Notes: generated from the letters alone by a model not told the origin. Numbered from the stretch's first letter, positions 23,935 through 35,765 are shown. The stretch is 64,000 nucleotides of DNA from Derxia gummosa DSM 723 (GCF_000482785.1 NZ_AXWS01000013.1:141708-205707); one strand, 5' to 3'. Made by a program: numbers and translations.

Positions 23935-25161
23935 ATGAGCAAGTCAGCCAGCGCCACGCTCGATGGCGCCGCCCGGCCCGACGGCCGCCCGGCAGCGTCC
24001 GGACCGGCCTTCGGCATCCTCGGCGCCATCAGCGGCGCCCACATGATCAACGACATGATGCAGTCGCTGATCCTGGCCATGTACCCGGTGCTGAAGGGCA
24101 GCTTCGCGCTGAGCTTCGGCCAGATCGGCCTCATCACGCTCACCTACCAGCTCACGGCTTCGCTGCTTCAGCCGCTCGTGGGCCTGTTCACCGACCGCCG
24201 GCCCCAGCCGCATTCGCTGCCGCTCGGCATGGCCGCGACGCTGACCGGCCTGCTGCTGCTGGCGCTGGCGCCGAGCTTCGAGGTGGTGCTGCTCGCGGCG
24301 GCCTGCGTGGGCCTCGGCTCGTCGGTGTTCCATCCGGAGTCGTCGCGCATCGCGCGGCTCGCGTCGGGCGGGCGGCATGGGCTCGCGCAGTCGCTGTTCC
24401 AGGTGGGCGGCAACACCGGCACGGCGATCGGGCCGCTGCTCGCGGCGGCGGTGATCGTGCCCTTCGGCCAGCGCAGCGTCGCGTGGTTCGGGCTGGCGGC
24501 GCTGCTCGGCATCGCGCTGCTGCTGCGCGTGAGCCGCTGGTATGCGGCCCATCCGGCGGTGGCGAACCGCGCGCGCAAGGCGGCGGCCGTCGCGCCGCAT
24601 CCGCCGCGCGTCGTGGCCGGCGCGATCGCGGTGCTGCTGGTGCTGATCTTCTCCAAGTACTTCTACGTCGCGGGGCTGAGCAGCTTCTACACCTTCTATC
24701 TGATCGAGCGCTTCGGGCTGACGGTGCGGGACGCGCAGCTGCATCTGTTCGCCTTCCTGTTCGCGTCGGCGGTCGGCACGGTGGCGGGCGGGCCGATCGG
24801 CGACCGCATCGGGCGCAAGCCGGTCATCTGGGGCTCGATCCTCGGCGTGGCGCCGTTCGCGCTGCTGCTGCCGCATGCGGACCTGTTCTGGACCACGGTG
24901 CTCACGGTGGTGATCGGCCTCGTGCTGTCGTCGGCGTTCTCGGCCATCCTCGTCTATGCGCAGGAGCTGGTGCCCGGGCGCGTGGGCACGGTGTCGGGGC
25001 TGTTCTTCGGCTTCGCGTTCGGCATGGGCGGGCTCGGCGCTGCCGTGCTCGGCCTGCTGGCCGACCGCACGAGCATCGCCTTCGTGTACCAGGCGATCGC
25101 CTTCCTGCCGCTGCTCGGGCTGGTGGCGGCACTGCTGCCGAAGACGAGGCGCACGGCGTGA
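23935..25161 (+). CDS. fsr: Fosmidomycin-resistance-type MFS exporter
   Basis: A 408-residue MFS exporter closely resembling E. coli Fsr in length and signature segments: AHMINDMMQSLILAMYPVLK, IGLITLTYQLTASLLQPLVG, VFHPESSRIARLASGGRHGL and IFSKYFYVAGLSSFYTFYLI. The ATG at 23935 (MSKSASATLDG) is preferred over the one at 23896, which adds an unlikely leader. Fsr proteins export fosmidomycin and related compounds and probably have a natural substrate elsewhere. The divergent AraC regulator is the candidate controller. Confidence 0.88.
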   Translation: MSKSASATLDGAARPDGRPAASGPAFGILGAISGAHMINDMMQSLILAMYPVLKGSFALSFGQIGLITLTYQLTASLLQPLVGLFTDRRPQPHSLPLGMAATLTGLLLLALAPSFEVVLLAAACVGLGSSVFHPESSRIARLASGGRHGLAQSLFQVGGNTGTAIGPLLAAAVIVPFGQRSVAWFGLAALLGIALLLRVSRWYAAHPAVANRARKAAAVAPHPPRVVAGAIAVLLVLIFSKYFYVAGLSSFYTFYLIERFGLTVRDAQLHLFAFLFASAVGTVAGGPIGDRIGRKPVIWGSILGVAPFALLLPHADLFWTTVLTVVIGLVLSSAFSAILVYAQELVPGRVGTVSGLFFGFAFGMGGLGAAVLGLLADRTSIAFVYQAIAFLPLLGLVAALLPKTRRTA

Positions 25162-25186
25162 GTGCGCCAGCCGGCGCGGCCCGCCT

Positions 25187-27235
25187 TCAGGCGCCGCCGG
25201 CCTGCGCGCCGGCGCGTGGCGGCAGCCAGCGCAGCAGCGTCTCGTAGAGCTCCAGCGCATCGACGGGCTTCGAGAGATAGCCGTTCATGCCGGCCGCGAG
25301 GCAGCACCGGCGGTCTTCGTCGAAGGCATTGGCGGTCATCGCGATGATGGGCAGCCCGTCCGCGCCGTCGAGGGCGCGGATTTCGCGCGTCGCGCCGAGC
25401 CCGTCGAGCACCGGCATCTGCATGTCCATGAGCACGAGCGCGTAGTCGCCGGCGGCAACGCGGGCGACCGCCTCGCGCCCGTCGGCCGCGACATCGACCG
25501 CCAGCCCGACCGCGCCGAGCTGGGCGAGCGCCACATGCACATTGACCGGGTTGTCCTCCGCAAGCAGCACGCGCGCGCCCGCGTGCCGGGCGCGCAGCAG
25601 CGCCGCCGCGCGTGCCGCCGGGTCGTCGTCGGCTTCGGCGCGGGCCGGCGGCATGCCGCGCGGCAGCCGGGTCGTGAACCAGAAGCAGCTGCCGGCGCCG
25701 GGCGTGCTGCGCGCGCCGGCGTCGCCACCCATGAGCCGGGCGAGCCGCCGCGTGATGCTCAGGCCGAGGCCGGTGCCGCCGTGGCGGCGCGTCGTCGAGG
25801 CATCGGCCTGCTCGAAGGGCTCGAACAGCCGCGCGAGCTGCGCCGGATCGATGCCGCAGCCCGTGTCCTCCACCTCGAAGCGCACCTGCACGCCGTCGGC
25901 GTCCTCGTCGAGGCGGCGCGCGCGCAGCACGATCCGGCCGGCCGACGTGAAGCGCACCGCGTTGCCCGCGTAGTTGAGCAGCGCCTGGCGCACGCGAGTC
26001 TGGTCGCCGCGCAGCCAGCAGGGCGTGGCGTCGGTCTCGATGGCGAGCGCGAGGCCCTTGTCCTGCGCGTCCTGGGCAATGAGGTCGCGCACTTCCTCCA
26101 GCACGGCGCGCACGTCGAAGTCCACCGTGTCGAGTTCGAGCCGGCCGGCCTCGATCTTCGACAGGTCGAGGATGTTGTTGACGATCGCGAGCAGGTGGCG
26201 CGCGGCCGAATCGATGTGCGCCAGATGCTCGGGCGCCTGGGTGTCGTCGGGCCGGGCGCGCACGAGGCGCACGAGGCCGATGACGGCGCTCAGCGGCGTG
26301 CGGATCTCGTGGGTCATGTTGGCGAGGAATTCACCCTTGGCACGCGCCGCCGCCTCGGCCTGGGCGGTGCGCTCGCGCACGCGCACCTCCAGTTCGTCGC
26401 GCTGGTGGTGGACCTGGTCGAGCAGCTCGCGCAGGTCGTGCACGTCGGTATTGACGCCAAACCAGCCCAGCACCCGGCCCCGGGCATCGACGAGCCGGGC
26501 GCCGCGCATGTCGAACCAGCGCCAGCCGCCGCCGTGCCCGCGCAGGCGGGCCTCGCCGTGGAAGTCGCGGCCCGAGCGCACGGCGCCACGCCAGGCGCTC
26601 ATGAGCGTGTCGCGGTCGTCGGGATGGACCACGTCGAGCCAGCCGAAATCGAGCTGGCCCGCCTCCGGCACGCCCGTGTAATGCGCCCACTGCTCGCTGA
26701 CCCAGTCGCAGCGGCCGTCCGGCGTGCAGGTCCAGAACAGCTGGGGCAGGGTCTCGACCACATGGCGCAGGCGCGTCTCGCTGTTGGCGAGCGCCTGCGC
26801 CTGGGCGGCCGCGAGCCGGCGCTGGCGCCGCATCGCGTCGACGAGCGCGCACAGCAGCAGGCACAGCAGGATGAGCAGGCCGACATCGAGCCGGTCGGCG
26901 CGCACGTAGTCGCCGACCGCGTCGGGGCCGAGGTCGAGCCGCAGCGCGAGGCCGGCGGCGACGACCATCGTCGCGAACATGCCGGGCCAGAGCCCGCCGA
27001 CCGCCGCCGCGACCGCGGCCGGCACGACGAACAGCACCAGCAGCGGCCGGTGCCCGAAGCTGATCCCGATCCGGTCGCGCAGCGCGAACACGCCCATGCC
27101 GAGCGCGAAGGCAAGCAGCCAGGCAAGCACGCCCACGGCGGCGCGGCGCCACGGCGGACGGCGCCATGCCGCCCGCGCGCGCCTCGCCACGCGGCGCAGG
27201 AAGATGGCGGACACATGTGGCAGCACCAACGGCAT
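25187..27235 (-). CDS. Hybrid histidine kinase with KdpD-like DUF4118 membrane domain
   Basis: A 682-residue kinase. After a basic N-terminus come about four membrane helices (residues 32-130) with [20 protein letters not shown] and [20 protein letters not shown], the pattern of the DUF4118 sensor region found in KdpD. Then a PAS domain (about 152-270), HisKA with [15 protein letters not shown] (H309), the ATPase ([26 protein letters not shown]) and a receiver ([21 protein letters not shown]604; LSKPVDA). It lacks the Hpt domain of the kinase at 5310 but is otherwise a close paralogue. It is divergent from the kdp operon across 189 bases. A potassium or turgor link is inference from domain and position. 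Confidence 0.9.
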   Translation of the reverse strand: MPLVLPHVSAIFLRRVARRARAAWRRPPWRRAAVGVLAWLLAFALGMGVFALRDRIGISFGHRPLLVLFVVPAAVAAAVGGLWPGMFATMVVAAGLALRLDLGPDAVGDYVRADRLDVGLLILLCLLLCALVDAMRRQRRLAAAQAQALANSETRLRHVVETLPQLFWTCTPDGRCDWVSEQWAHYTGVPEAGQLDFGWLDVVHPDDRDTLMSAWRGAVRSGRDFHGEARLRGHGGGWRWFDMRGARLVDARGRVLGWFGVNTDVHDLRELLDQVHHQRDELEVRVRERTAQAEAAARAKGEFLANMTHEIRTPLSAVIGLVRLVRARPDDTQAPEHLAHIDSAARHLLAIVNNILDLSKIEAGRLELDTVDFDVRAVLEEVRDLIAQDAQDKGLALAIETDATPCWLRGDQTRVRQALLNYAGNAVRFTSAGRIVLRARRLDEDADGVQVRFEVEDTGCGIDPAQLARLFEPFEQADASTTRRHGGTGLGLSITRRLARLMGGDAGARSTPGAGSCFWFTTRLPRGMPPARAEADDDPAARAAALLRARHAGARVLLAEDNPVNVHVALAQLGAVGLAVDVAADGREAVARVAAGDYALVLMDMQMPVLDGLGATREIRALDGADGLPIIAMTANAFDEDRRCCLAAGMNGYLSKPVDALELYETLLRWLPPRAGAQAGGA

Positions 27236-27330
27236 GACGGTTTTCCTGAAGCCGGTTCAGGACGCCAGAGTGAACCTCGGCCGCCAGCGACAGGTGGCGT
27301 TACGCACGGCACCGACGCACCACTCCCAAT

Positions 27331-27370
27331 CTTGACGCTTTCTTGATGCCCGCCGCCCCAGTCTTGTCGC
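27331..27370. promoter_or_regulatory. Direct repeats, candidate KdpE box upstream of kdp
   Basis: CTTGACGC (27331-27338), CTTGATGC (27342-27349) and CTTGTCGC (27363-27370) are spaced 11 and 21 bases apart, that is about one and two helical turns. OmpR-family regulators such as KdpE bind tandem repeats with this period. They lie 55-95 bases before the first gene of the kdp operon. No better promoter element is seen in 27236-27424. Confidence 0.45.
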
Positions 27371-27424
27371 CGGCCTGACGCGCCGCTTCCTAGCATCGCC
27401 TCGTCCCCATCACGAGGAGAGGCA

Positions 27425-27529
27425 ATGGACGTTTTCTGGCTGACCGGCGCGGCGCTGCTCTGGCTCGCCACCCTGGGCCTGGCGCGGCTGTGCGCCTGGC
27501 TCGAATCCCCCGCGCGGGGCCGGCCATGA
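27425..27529 (+). CDS. Small membrane peptide at the head of the kdp operon
   Basis: A 34-residue ORF: MDVFWLTGAALLWLATLGLA, then RLCAWLESPARGRP. It is one hydrophobic helix with a short basic tail. GAGGAGAGG lies just before the ATG, the best ribosome site in the operon, and the stop overlaps the kdpF start as ATGA. Short single-helix ORFs occur before kdpF in other beta- and gammaproteobacteria and are usually left unannotated or called hypothetical. It may help assemble KdpFABC or couple translation. The call rests on ribosome site, overlap and membrane composition. Confidence 0.65.
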   Translation: MDVFWLTGAALLWLATLGLARLCAWLESPARGRP

Positions 27530-27621
27530 GCGCCGGCCTCATCGCATTCGCCGGTGTGATCGCCGGCGGGCTGCTCGCCTATCTCGTCATCGCGCTGCTG
27601 CGCGCGGAGGACTTCTCATGA
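27526..27621 (+). CDS. kdpF: KdpF, small subunit of the K+-transporting ATPase
   Basis: A 31-residue single-helix protein: [31 protein letters not shown]. The L-x-x-YL-x-x-AL...AE-F ending matches KdpF, which stabilises the KdpABC complex. It overlaps the preceding small ORF and the following kdpA by 4 bases each (ATGA). Confidence 0.92.
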   Translation: MSAGLIAFAGVIAGGLLAYLVIALLRAEDFS

Positions 27622-29336
27622 CCTCCGCCGCCTGGATGCTGCTGCTCGTCTATCTCGGGCTGCTGCTCGCCGTCGCGCTGCCGCTCGCGCGCTGGATCGA
27701 CGCGGTGATGGACGGCCGCGTCGCCCCGCTGCGGCGCGCCGAGGCGCCGCTGTGGCGCCTGCTCGGCACCGACCCCGCCGCGACGATGGACTGGCGCGGC
27801 TACGCGCTCGGCCTGCTGCTGTTCAACGGCCTCGGCGTGCTCGCGCTGTACGCGCTGCAACGCTTACAGGGCGGGCTGCCGCTCAATCCGGCCGGCCTCG
27901 GCGCGGTCGCGCCCGATTCGGCCTTCGATACCGCCGTCAGCTTCGTCACCAACACCGACTGGCAGGGCTACGCGGGCGAGACGACGATGAGCCATCTCAC
28001 CCAGATGCTCGGCCTCGCGGTGCAGAACTTCCTCTCGGCCGCGACCGGCATCGCCGTGGCGATGGCGCTGATGCGCGGCTTCGCGGGCCATGAGGCGCGC
28101 GGCATCGGCAATGTGTGGGTGGACCTCGCGCGCGCGACGCTCTGGCTGCTGCTGCCGTTGAGCGCCGTGCTGGCGCTGGCCTTCGTCGCCTGTGGCGTCG
28201 TGCAAACCCTTGCAGGCCCGCTCGACCTCGTCACGCTCGAAGGCGCGAGGCAGAGCGTCGCGCTCGGGCCGGTCGCGTCCCAGCTCGCGATCAAGCTGCT
28301 CGGCACCAACGGCGGCGGCTTCTTCAACGCCAACTCGGCTCATCCCTTCGAGAACCCAACGGCCACGAGCAACCTGCTCCAGATGCTCGCCATCCTCGCG
28401 ATCCCGACCGCGCTCTGCTTCGTGTTCGGCCGCCAGGTGCGCGACGCGCGCCAGGGCTGGGCGGTGCTCGCGGCGATGACGCTGCTGTTCGTCGCGGGCG
28501 CGGTGGCGGCGATGGCGCTGGAACAGCAGGCGAATCCGGCGCTCGCCGGCCTCGGCCTCGACAGCGCCGCGAGCGCGCTCCAGCCCGGCGGCAACATGGA
28601 AGGCAAGGAGGCGCGCTTCGGCATCGCGGCGTCGGGGCTGTTCGCGGCCATCACCACGGCCGCGTCCTGCGGCGCGGTGAACGCGATGCACGACTCCTTC
28701 ACCGCGCTCGGCGGCGCGGTGCCGCTGGTGCTGATCCAGCTCGGCGAGGTGGCCTTCGGCGGCGTGGGCTCGGGGCTGTACGGGATGCTCGTGTTCGCGG
28801 TCACGGCGGTGTTCATCGCCGGCCTCATGGTCGGCCGCACGCCCGAATACCTCGGCAAGAAGATCGGCCCGCCCGAGATGAAGCTGGTCGCGCTCGCCAT
28901 CCTCGTCACGCCGCTGCTGGTGCTCGGCGGCACGGCGGCGGCGGTGCTGGCCGAGGACGGCCGCGCGGGCGTGCTCAACCCGGGCGCCCACGGTTTCAGC
29001 GAGCTGCTGTACGCGCTGAGTTCGGCCGCCAACAACAACGGCAGCGCCTTCGCCGGGCTGTCAGCCAATACGCCGTTCTGGAACGGGCTGCTCGGCGTGG
29101 CGATGTGGTTCGGCCGCTTCGGCGTGATCGTGCCTGTGCTGGCCCTGGCCGGCGCGCTCGCGCGCGGCAAGCGGCTCGCGGTCACGGCCGGCAGCCTGCC
29201 GACCCACGGGCCGCTGTTCGTCGGGCTGCTGGTGGGCATCGTGCTGCTGGTGGGCCTGCTCAACTACGTGCCGGCGCTGGCGCTCGGGCCGGTGGCCGAG
29301 CAGCTGTCGGCCGTGCCGGCGGGAGGCGCGCGATGA
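27618..29336 (+). CDS. kdpA: KdpA, K+-binding channel-like subunit
   Basis: A 572-residue inner-membrane subunit that binds and passes K+, with the fourfold channel-like repeat of the KtrB/TrkH superfamily. Conserved segments include [40 protein letters not shown] (selectivity region) and [17 protein letters not shown]. Length is as usual. The ATG overlaps the kdpF stop. Residues LQRLQGG near 27856 use CAA and a TTA codon, rare in this genome. The dispersed motif variant TGCAAACCCTTGCA lies at 28201. Confidence 0.97.
   Translation: MTSAAWMLLLVYLGLLLAVALPLARWIDAVMDGRVAPLRRAEAPLWRLLGTDPAATMDWRGYALGLLLFNGLGVLALYALQRLQGGLPLNPAGLGAVAPDSAFDTAVSFVTNTDWQGYAGETTMSHLTQMLGLAVQNFLSAATGIAVAMALMRGFAGHEARGIGNVWVDLARATLWLLLPLSAVLALAFVACGVVQTLAGPLDLVTLEGARQSVALGPVASQLAIKLLGTNGGGFFNANSAHPFENPTATSNLLQMLAILAIPTALCFVFGRQVRDARQGWAVLAAMTLLFVAGAVAAMALEQQANPALAGLGLDSAASALQPGGNMEGKEARFGIAASGLFAAITTAASCGAVNAMHDSFTALGGAVPLVLIQLGEVAFGGVGSGLYGMLVFAVTAVFIAGLMVGRTPEYLGKKIGPPEMKLVALAILVTPLLVLGGTAAAVLAEDGRAGVLNPGAHGFSELLYALSSAANNNGSAFAGLSANTPFWNGLLGVAMWFGRFGVIVPVLALAGALARGKRLAVTAGSLPTHGPLFVGLLVGIVLLVGLLNYVPALALGPVAEQLSAVPAGGAR
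28201..28214. repeat. Dispersed 14-mer: TGCAAACCCTTGCA
   Basis: In kdpA, encoding VQTLA with CAA ACC CTT GCA. Two mismatches, both in the four central bases. Confidence 0.5.
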
Positions 29337-29403
29337 AGCTCGCAACGCTCGCGGCCTGCCCGCGCCGGCCCCGCCCCGTCACATCCCTTCAAGGAGGCCG
29401 GTC

Positions 29404-29407
<4 letters not shown>
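29333..29407 (+). CDS. Possible 24-residue coupling ORF between kdpA and kdpB
   Basis: [20 protein letters not shown] plus GGRS. Its ATG overlaps the kdpA stop (ATGA at 29333-29336) and its own stop overlaps the kdpB ATG (ATGA at 29404-29407). It would carry ribosomes across the 67-base gap, and the kdpB ribosome site AAGGAGG lies within it. The peptide looks functionless. It may be a translational coupling device or chance. Confidence 0.35.
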
Positions 29408-31467
<2,060 letters not shown>

Positions 31468-31486
31468 CGCGCGCAAGGAGAACGAC

Positions 31487-32221
31487 ATGGACCAACCGCA
31501 CTCCGCCCTCGGCCACGGCCTCGCCGCCGCTGCCGCGCGCGACTTCCCGGCCGGCGCGACCGCGCCCGCGTCGCTGCTCGCGCAACTGCGCCCGGCGCTG
31601 CTGCTGTTCGCGCTGCTGTTAGCCGTCACCGGCCTGGCCTATCCGCTCGGTGTGACAGCGCTTGCACAGGCGCTGTTCCCCGCGCAGGCCAACGGCAGCC
31701 TCGTCGAGCGCGACGGGCGCGTGGTCGGCTCGGCGCTGATCGGCCAGGGCTTCGCCGACGCTCGGCATTTCGCGGGGCGGCCGTCGGCGACATCGCCCGA
31801 GCCGTGGAACGCCAGCGGCTCGGGCGGCAGCAATCTCGGCCCCGGCAACCCGGCGCTGACCGACGCGGTGCGCGCCCGCGTCGCGGCGCTGCGCGCGCTC
31901 GATCCGGGCAACACCGCGCCGGTGCCGGTCGATCTCGTGACCGCGTCGGCGAGCGGCCTCGACCCGCACATCAGCCGCGCCGCCGCCGACTGGCAGGCGG
32001 CCCGCGTCGCGCGCGCCACCGGCCTGCCCGAGGCCCGCGTGCGCGAGCTGATCGTTGCCCACACCGAGGACCGGCTCGCCGGCTGGCTCGGCGAACCGCG
32101 CGTGAACGTGCTCGCGCTCAATCTCGCGCTCGACGCGGCGCTGCAGGCGGCGCCACGCGACCGGGCGCCGACCGCGCCGCCCGCCACGCCGTCCGACGCA
32201 ACCCCGCCCGCCGCGCGATGA
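31487..32221 (+). CDS. kdpC: KdpC subunit with extended C-terminus
   Basis: A 244-residue subunit with one N-terminal helix (about 38-60: [20 protein letters not shown]) and a periplasmic domain, marked by [43 protein letters not shown] and [20 protein letters not shown]. Usual KdpC is near 190 residues; here there are about 35 extra at the N-terminus and a Pro/Ala/Thr tail (after [15 protein letters not shown]). AAGGAG precedes the ATG at 31487. A TGACAGCGCTTGCA motif at 31653 encodes TALA. Confidence 0.95.
   Translation: MDQPHSALGHGLAAAAARDFPAGATAPASLLAQLRPALLLFALLLAVTGLAYPLGVTALAQALFPAQANGSLVERDGRVVGSALIGQGFADARHFAGRPSATSPEPWNASGSGGSNLGPGNPALTDAVRARVAALRALDPGNTAPVPVDLVTASASGLDPHISRAAADWQAARVARATGLPEARVRELIVAHTEDRLAGWLGEPRVNVLALNLALDAALQAAPRDRAPTAPPATPSDATPPAAR
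31653..31666. repeat. Dispersed 14-mer: TGACAGCGCTTGCA
   Basis: In kdpC, encoding TALA as ACA GCG CTT GCA within the single membrane helix region. Confidence 0.6.
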
Positions 32222-32231
32222 TCCCGCCGCG

Positions 32232-35042
32232 ATGACCTCCGACACCCGCCCCGACCCCGAGCGCCTGCTCGCCGACCTGCGCGCCGACGCCAGCCGCGCC
32301 GCGCGTGGCCGGCTGCGCATCTTCTTCGGCGCGTCGGCGGGCGTCGGCAAGACCTGCGCGATGCTCGTCGCGGCGCGCGCCGCGCTCGACGCGGGCCGGC
32401 CCGTCGTCACCGGCATCATCGAGACCCACGGCCGCGCCGACACCGCCGCCCTCGCCGCCGCACTGCCGCAACTCCCGCGCCGCGCCGTCCTCCACCAGGG
32501 CCATGCGCTCGACGACTTCGACCTCGACGCCGCGCTCGCCTTCGGCGCCACGCATGCCGGCGCCCTCGTGCTGCTCGACGAATTCGCGCACAGCAACGCG
32601 CCCGGCGCGCGCCATCCCAAGCGCTGGCAGGACGCCGACGAACTGCTCGCCGCCGGCATCGACGTGTGGACCACGCTCAACGTCCAGCATCTCGACAGCC
32701 TCAACGACATCGTCGGCGGCATCACCGGCGTGCGCGTGCGCGAGACCTTGCCCGACCGCGTGTTCGACGGCGCCGACGAGGTGGTGATGGTCGATCTGCC
32801 GCCCGACGAGCTGCTCGCGCGGCTCAAGGCCGGCAAGGTCTATCTCGGCGAGCAGGCCGGGCAGGCGGCGGCCCACTTCTTCCGCAAGGGCAACCTGCTC
32901 GCGCTGCGCGAACTGGCGCTGCGCCGCGCCGCCGATCGCGTCGATGGCGAGATGCAGGCCTGGCGCCGGCGCAGCCCGGCCGCGCCGGTCTGGCCCAACC
33001 GCGAATCGCTGCTCGCCTGCGTCGGCGCCGACGGCGCGGCGGAGAAGGTCGTGCGCAGCGCGGCGCGGCTCGCGGGCCAGCTCGGCATCGCCTGGCATGC
33101 GCTGCATGTGGACACGCGCGGCGACGGCGCGCCCGAGGCCGCCCTGCGCGCGCTGCGTCTCGCCGAGCAGCTCGGCGCGACCACGGCGGTGATCGGCGCG
33201 CGCCAGGTCGGCCCGGCGCTCGTCGCCCATGCGCGCGAGCACAACCTGGCGCGGCTGCTCATCGGCCGGCCCGGCGCGCGCGCATGGTGGCGCCGGCTCG
33301 GCCGCGCGCCGACCGTGCTCGCCATCGCGCGGCTCGCGCCCGATCTCGACCTGCTCGAAGTCGCCGCCGCGCCGCCGGCCACCGCGCGCGCCGAGCCGCC
33401 CGCGCCGCTGCTGCCGGCCGGCGCGCGCCACTGGCGCGGCCATGCGATCGCGGTCGCCGCCTGCGCCGCCGTCGCCGTCGTGGCGATGCCGCTCGTGGGC
33501 GTGCTGGAGCTGACCAACATCGTCATGCTGTTCCTGCTGGCGCAGATCGGCGTCGCGCTCACCCAGGGGCGGGCGTCGGCGGTGGTCGCGGCCTTCGTGG
33601 GCGTGGCGCTGTTCGACTTCTTCTTCGTGCCGCCGCGCTTCACCTTCGCCGTCACCGACGCGCAATACCTGCTCACCTTCACGGTGATGCTCGCGGTCGG
33701 CCTCGTGATCGGCCAGCTCACCGCCGGCCTCAAGGCCGAAGCCCAGGCCGCGCGCGAACGCGAGCGCCGCGTGCGCCGGCTGTACGAGATGGCGCGCGAA
33801 CTGTCGGCCGCGCTGCTGCCGGCCCAGGTGGCCGAGATCGGCGCGCGCTTCATCAGCGCCGAGTTCGACGCGCCGAGCGCCCTGCTCGCGCTCGACGAGC
33901 GCGACCGGCTCGCGCCCCTGCCCGGCGCTGCCGTCGAGGTCGATGCCGGCCTCGCGCGCTGGGCCTTCGACCACGCCAGCCCCGCCGGACGCGGCACCGA
34001 CACCCTGCCCGCCAGCACCTGCCTCGTGCTGCCGCTCGCCGCGCCGATGCGCACGCGCGGCGTGCTCGCCATCGCGCTCGCCGCCGACGCCGGCCCCGAG
34101 CAGCGCCGCCTGCTCGACCTCTGCGCCTCGCTGCTCGCGATCTCGCTCGAACGCATCCACTACATCGACGTGGCCCAGGCCGCGACCGTGCAGATGGAAT
34201 CCGAGCGCCTGCGCAACGCCCTGCTCGGCGCGATCTCGCATGACCTGCGCACGCCACTCGCCGGCCTCGTCGGCCTGGCCGACACGCTCGCGCTCGCCCG
34301 CCCGCCGCTGCCCGACGAGGCCGCGCGCACCGCCGCCGCGATGCGCGAGACCGCGCTGCGCATGAGCGCCCTCGTCACCAACCTGCTCGACATGGCGCGG
34401 CTGGAATCGGGCGCGGTCACGCCGCGCCGTGCCTGGCTGCCGCTCGACGAACCGGTCGGCGGCGCGCTCGCGGCCTGCGCCGGCGTGCTCGCGGGCCGGC
34501 CCGTCGCCACCGACCTGCCGGCCGAACTGCCGCTGCTGCATCTCGACGCCGTGCTGTTCGAGCGCGTGCTCGTCAACCTGCTGGAGAACGCCGCCAAGTA
34601 CACGCCGCCGGGCACGGCGCTGCGGATCGCGGCGCGGCTGGCCGACGGCGCGGCGGGCGACGGCGACGCCGGGCGCGGACGCGCCGATGCCGGCGCCGTG
34701 CAGCTCACCATCGACGACGACGGCCCCGGCCTGCCGCCCGGCCGCGAGGAGGCGCTGTTCGAGAAGTTCGCGCGCGGCGAGCGCGAGAGCGCCACGCCCG
34801 GCGTCGGTCTCGGCCTCGCGATCTGCCGCGCCATCGTCGCGGCCCACGGCGGCACGATCCGCGCGGAGAATCGCGCGGGCGGCGGCGCGCGCTTCACGAT
34901 CACGCTGCCGCGCGGCACGCCGCCGGCCGACGACGGCAGCGCGCTCGCGATCGCCGACGCTGGCCCGGACGAGGCCCACGCCGACGCCGCCACGCCGGCC
35001 GCCCGCGCCACCCCCGCCCCCGACCACCCCGCCACCCCATGA
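32232..35042 (+). CDS. kdpD: KdpD, turgor/K+ sensor histidine kinase
   Basis: A 936-residue sensor kinase that phosphorylates KdpE when K+ is scarce. In order: the KdpD N-terminal ATP-binding domain with Walker A GASAGVGKT (33-41) and Walker-B-like LVLLDEFAHSNAPGARHPKR; a universal-stress-like domain (about 250-375); DUF4118 with four helices (about 395-500); a GAF-like domain; HisKA with LLGAISHDLRTPLAG (H670); and HATPase (LLENAAKYTPPG, GVGLGLAICRAI). An Ala/Pro-rich tail ends the protein. It lies 10 bases after kdpC, and its stop overlaps the kdpE ATG. Confidence 0.97.
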   Translation: MTSDTRPDPERLLADLRADASRAARGRLRIFFGASAGVGKTCAMLVAARAALDAGRPVVTGIIETHGRADTAALAAALPQLPRRAVLHQGHALDDFDLDAALAFGATHAGALVLLDEFAHSNAPGARHPKRWQDADELLAAGIDVWTTLNVQHLDSLNDIVGGITGVRVRETLPDRVFDGADEVVMVDLPPDELLARLKAGKVYLGEQAGQAAAHFFRKGNLLALRELALRRAADRVDGEMQAWRRRSPAAPVWPNRESLLACVGADGAAEKVVRSAARLAGQLGIAWHALHVDTRGDGAPEAALRALRLAEQLGATTAVIGARQVGPALVAHAREHNLARLLIGRPGARAWWRRLGRAPTVLAIARLAPDLDLLEVAAAPPATARAEPPAPLLPAGARHWRGHAIAVAACAAVAVVAMPLVGVLELTNIVMLFLLAQIGVALTQGRASAVVAAFVGVALFDFFFVPPRFTFAVTDAQYLLTFTVMLAVGLVIGQLTAGLKAEAQAARERERRVRRLYEMARELSAALLPAQVAEIGARFISAEFDAPSALLALDERDRLAPLPGAAVEVDAGLARWAFDHASPAGRGTDTLPASTCLVLPLAAPMRTRGVLAIALAADAGPEQRRLLDLCASLLAISLERIHYIDVAQAATVQMESERLRNALLGAISHDLRTPLAGLVGLADTLALARPPLPDEAARTAAAMRETALRMSALVTNLLDMARLESGAVTPRRAWLPLDEPVGGALAACAGVLAGRPVATDLPAELPLLHLDAVLFERVLVNLLENAAKYTPPGTALRIAARLADGAAGDGDAGRGRADAGAVQLTIDDDGPGLPPGREEALFEKFARGERESATPGVGLGLAICRAIVAAHGGTIRAENRAGGGARFTITLPRGTPPADDGSALAIADAGPDEAHADAATPAARATPAPDHPATP

Positions 35043-35740
35043 CCACCGACACCCAGCCCGCCCGCCTGCTCGTCATCGAGGACGACGCCGCGATCCGGCG
35101 CTTCGTGCGGCTCGCGCTCGAAGCCGAGGGTCACGAGGTGGTCGAGGCCGACGGCTGGCGGCGCGGCCTCATCGACGCCGGCACGCGCCGGCCCGATCTC
35201 GTCGTGCTCGACCTCGGCCTGCCCGACGGCGACGGCATCGACCTCATCCGCGACCTGCGCGGCTGGTCGGCCATGCCGGTCATCGTGCTGTCGGCGCGCG
35301 GCGCCGAGGCTGACAAGATCGCCGCGCTCGACGCCGGCGCCGACGACTATCTCGTCAAGCCCTTCGGCGCCGGCGAACTGGCCGCACGCGTGCGCGCCCA
35401 GTTGCGCCGCCACGCGCGCACCGCCGAGGCCGGCGCCGACACCGCGATCGAGTTCGGCCGCCTGCGGCTCGACCTGCTCGCGCGCGCCGTCACGCGCGAC
35501 GGCGCGCCGCTGCATCTCACGCCGATCGAATACCGGCTGCTCGTGCAGCTCGCCACCCAGCCGGGCCGCGTGCTCACGCATGCGCAACTGCTGCGCGCCG
35601 TCTGGGGCCCGGGCCATGCCGAGGACACGCACTACGTGCGCGTGCACATGGCCAACCTGCGCCGCAAGGTCGAGGACGACGCCTCGCGGCCGAGGCATCT
35701 GGTGACGGAGGCGGGCGTGGGCTACCGCTTCGTGGCCTGA
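35039..35740 (+). CDS. kdpE: KdpE, OmpR-family response regulator
   Basis: A 233-residue regulator of the kdp operon. The receiver domain has the acidic pair in VIEDDAAIRRFVRLAL, phospho-Asp D58 in LVVLDLGLPDGDGI, and Lys in DYLVKPFGAGEL. The C-terminal winged helix has HLTPIEYRLLVQLA and HYVRVHMANLRRKVE. The ATG overlaps the kdpD stop (ATGA). Candidate binding repeats lie at 27331-27370. It ends 25 bases before the convergent oxidoreductase gene. Confidence 0.97.
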   Translation: MTTDTQPARLLVIEDDAAIRRFVRLALEAEGHEVVEADGWRRGLIDAGTRRPDLVVLDLGLPDGDGIDLIRDLRGWSAMPVIVLSARGAEADKIAALDAGADDYLVKPFGAGELAARVRAQLRRHARTAEAGADTAIEFGRLRLDLLARAVTRDGAPLHLTPIEYRLLVQLATQPGRVLTHAQLLRAVWGPGHAEDTHYVRVHMANLRRKVEDDASRPRHLVTEAGVGYRFVA

Positions 35741-35765
35741 GCGGGCCGGCGACGACTCGGCCCAG

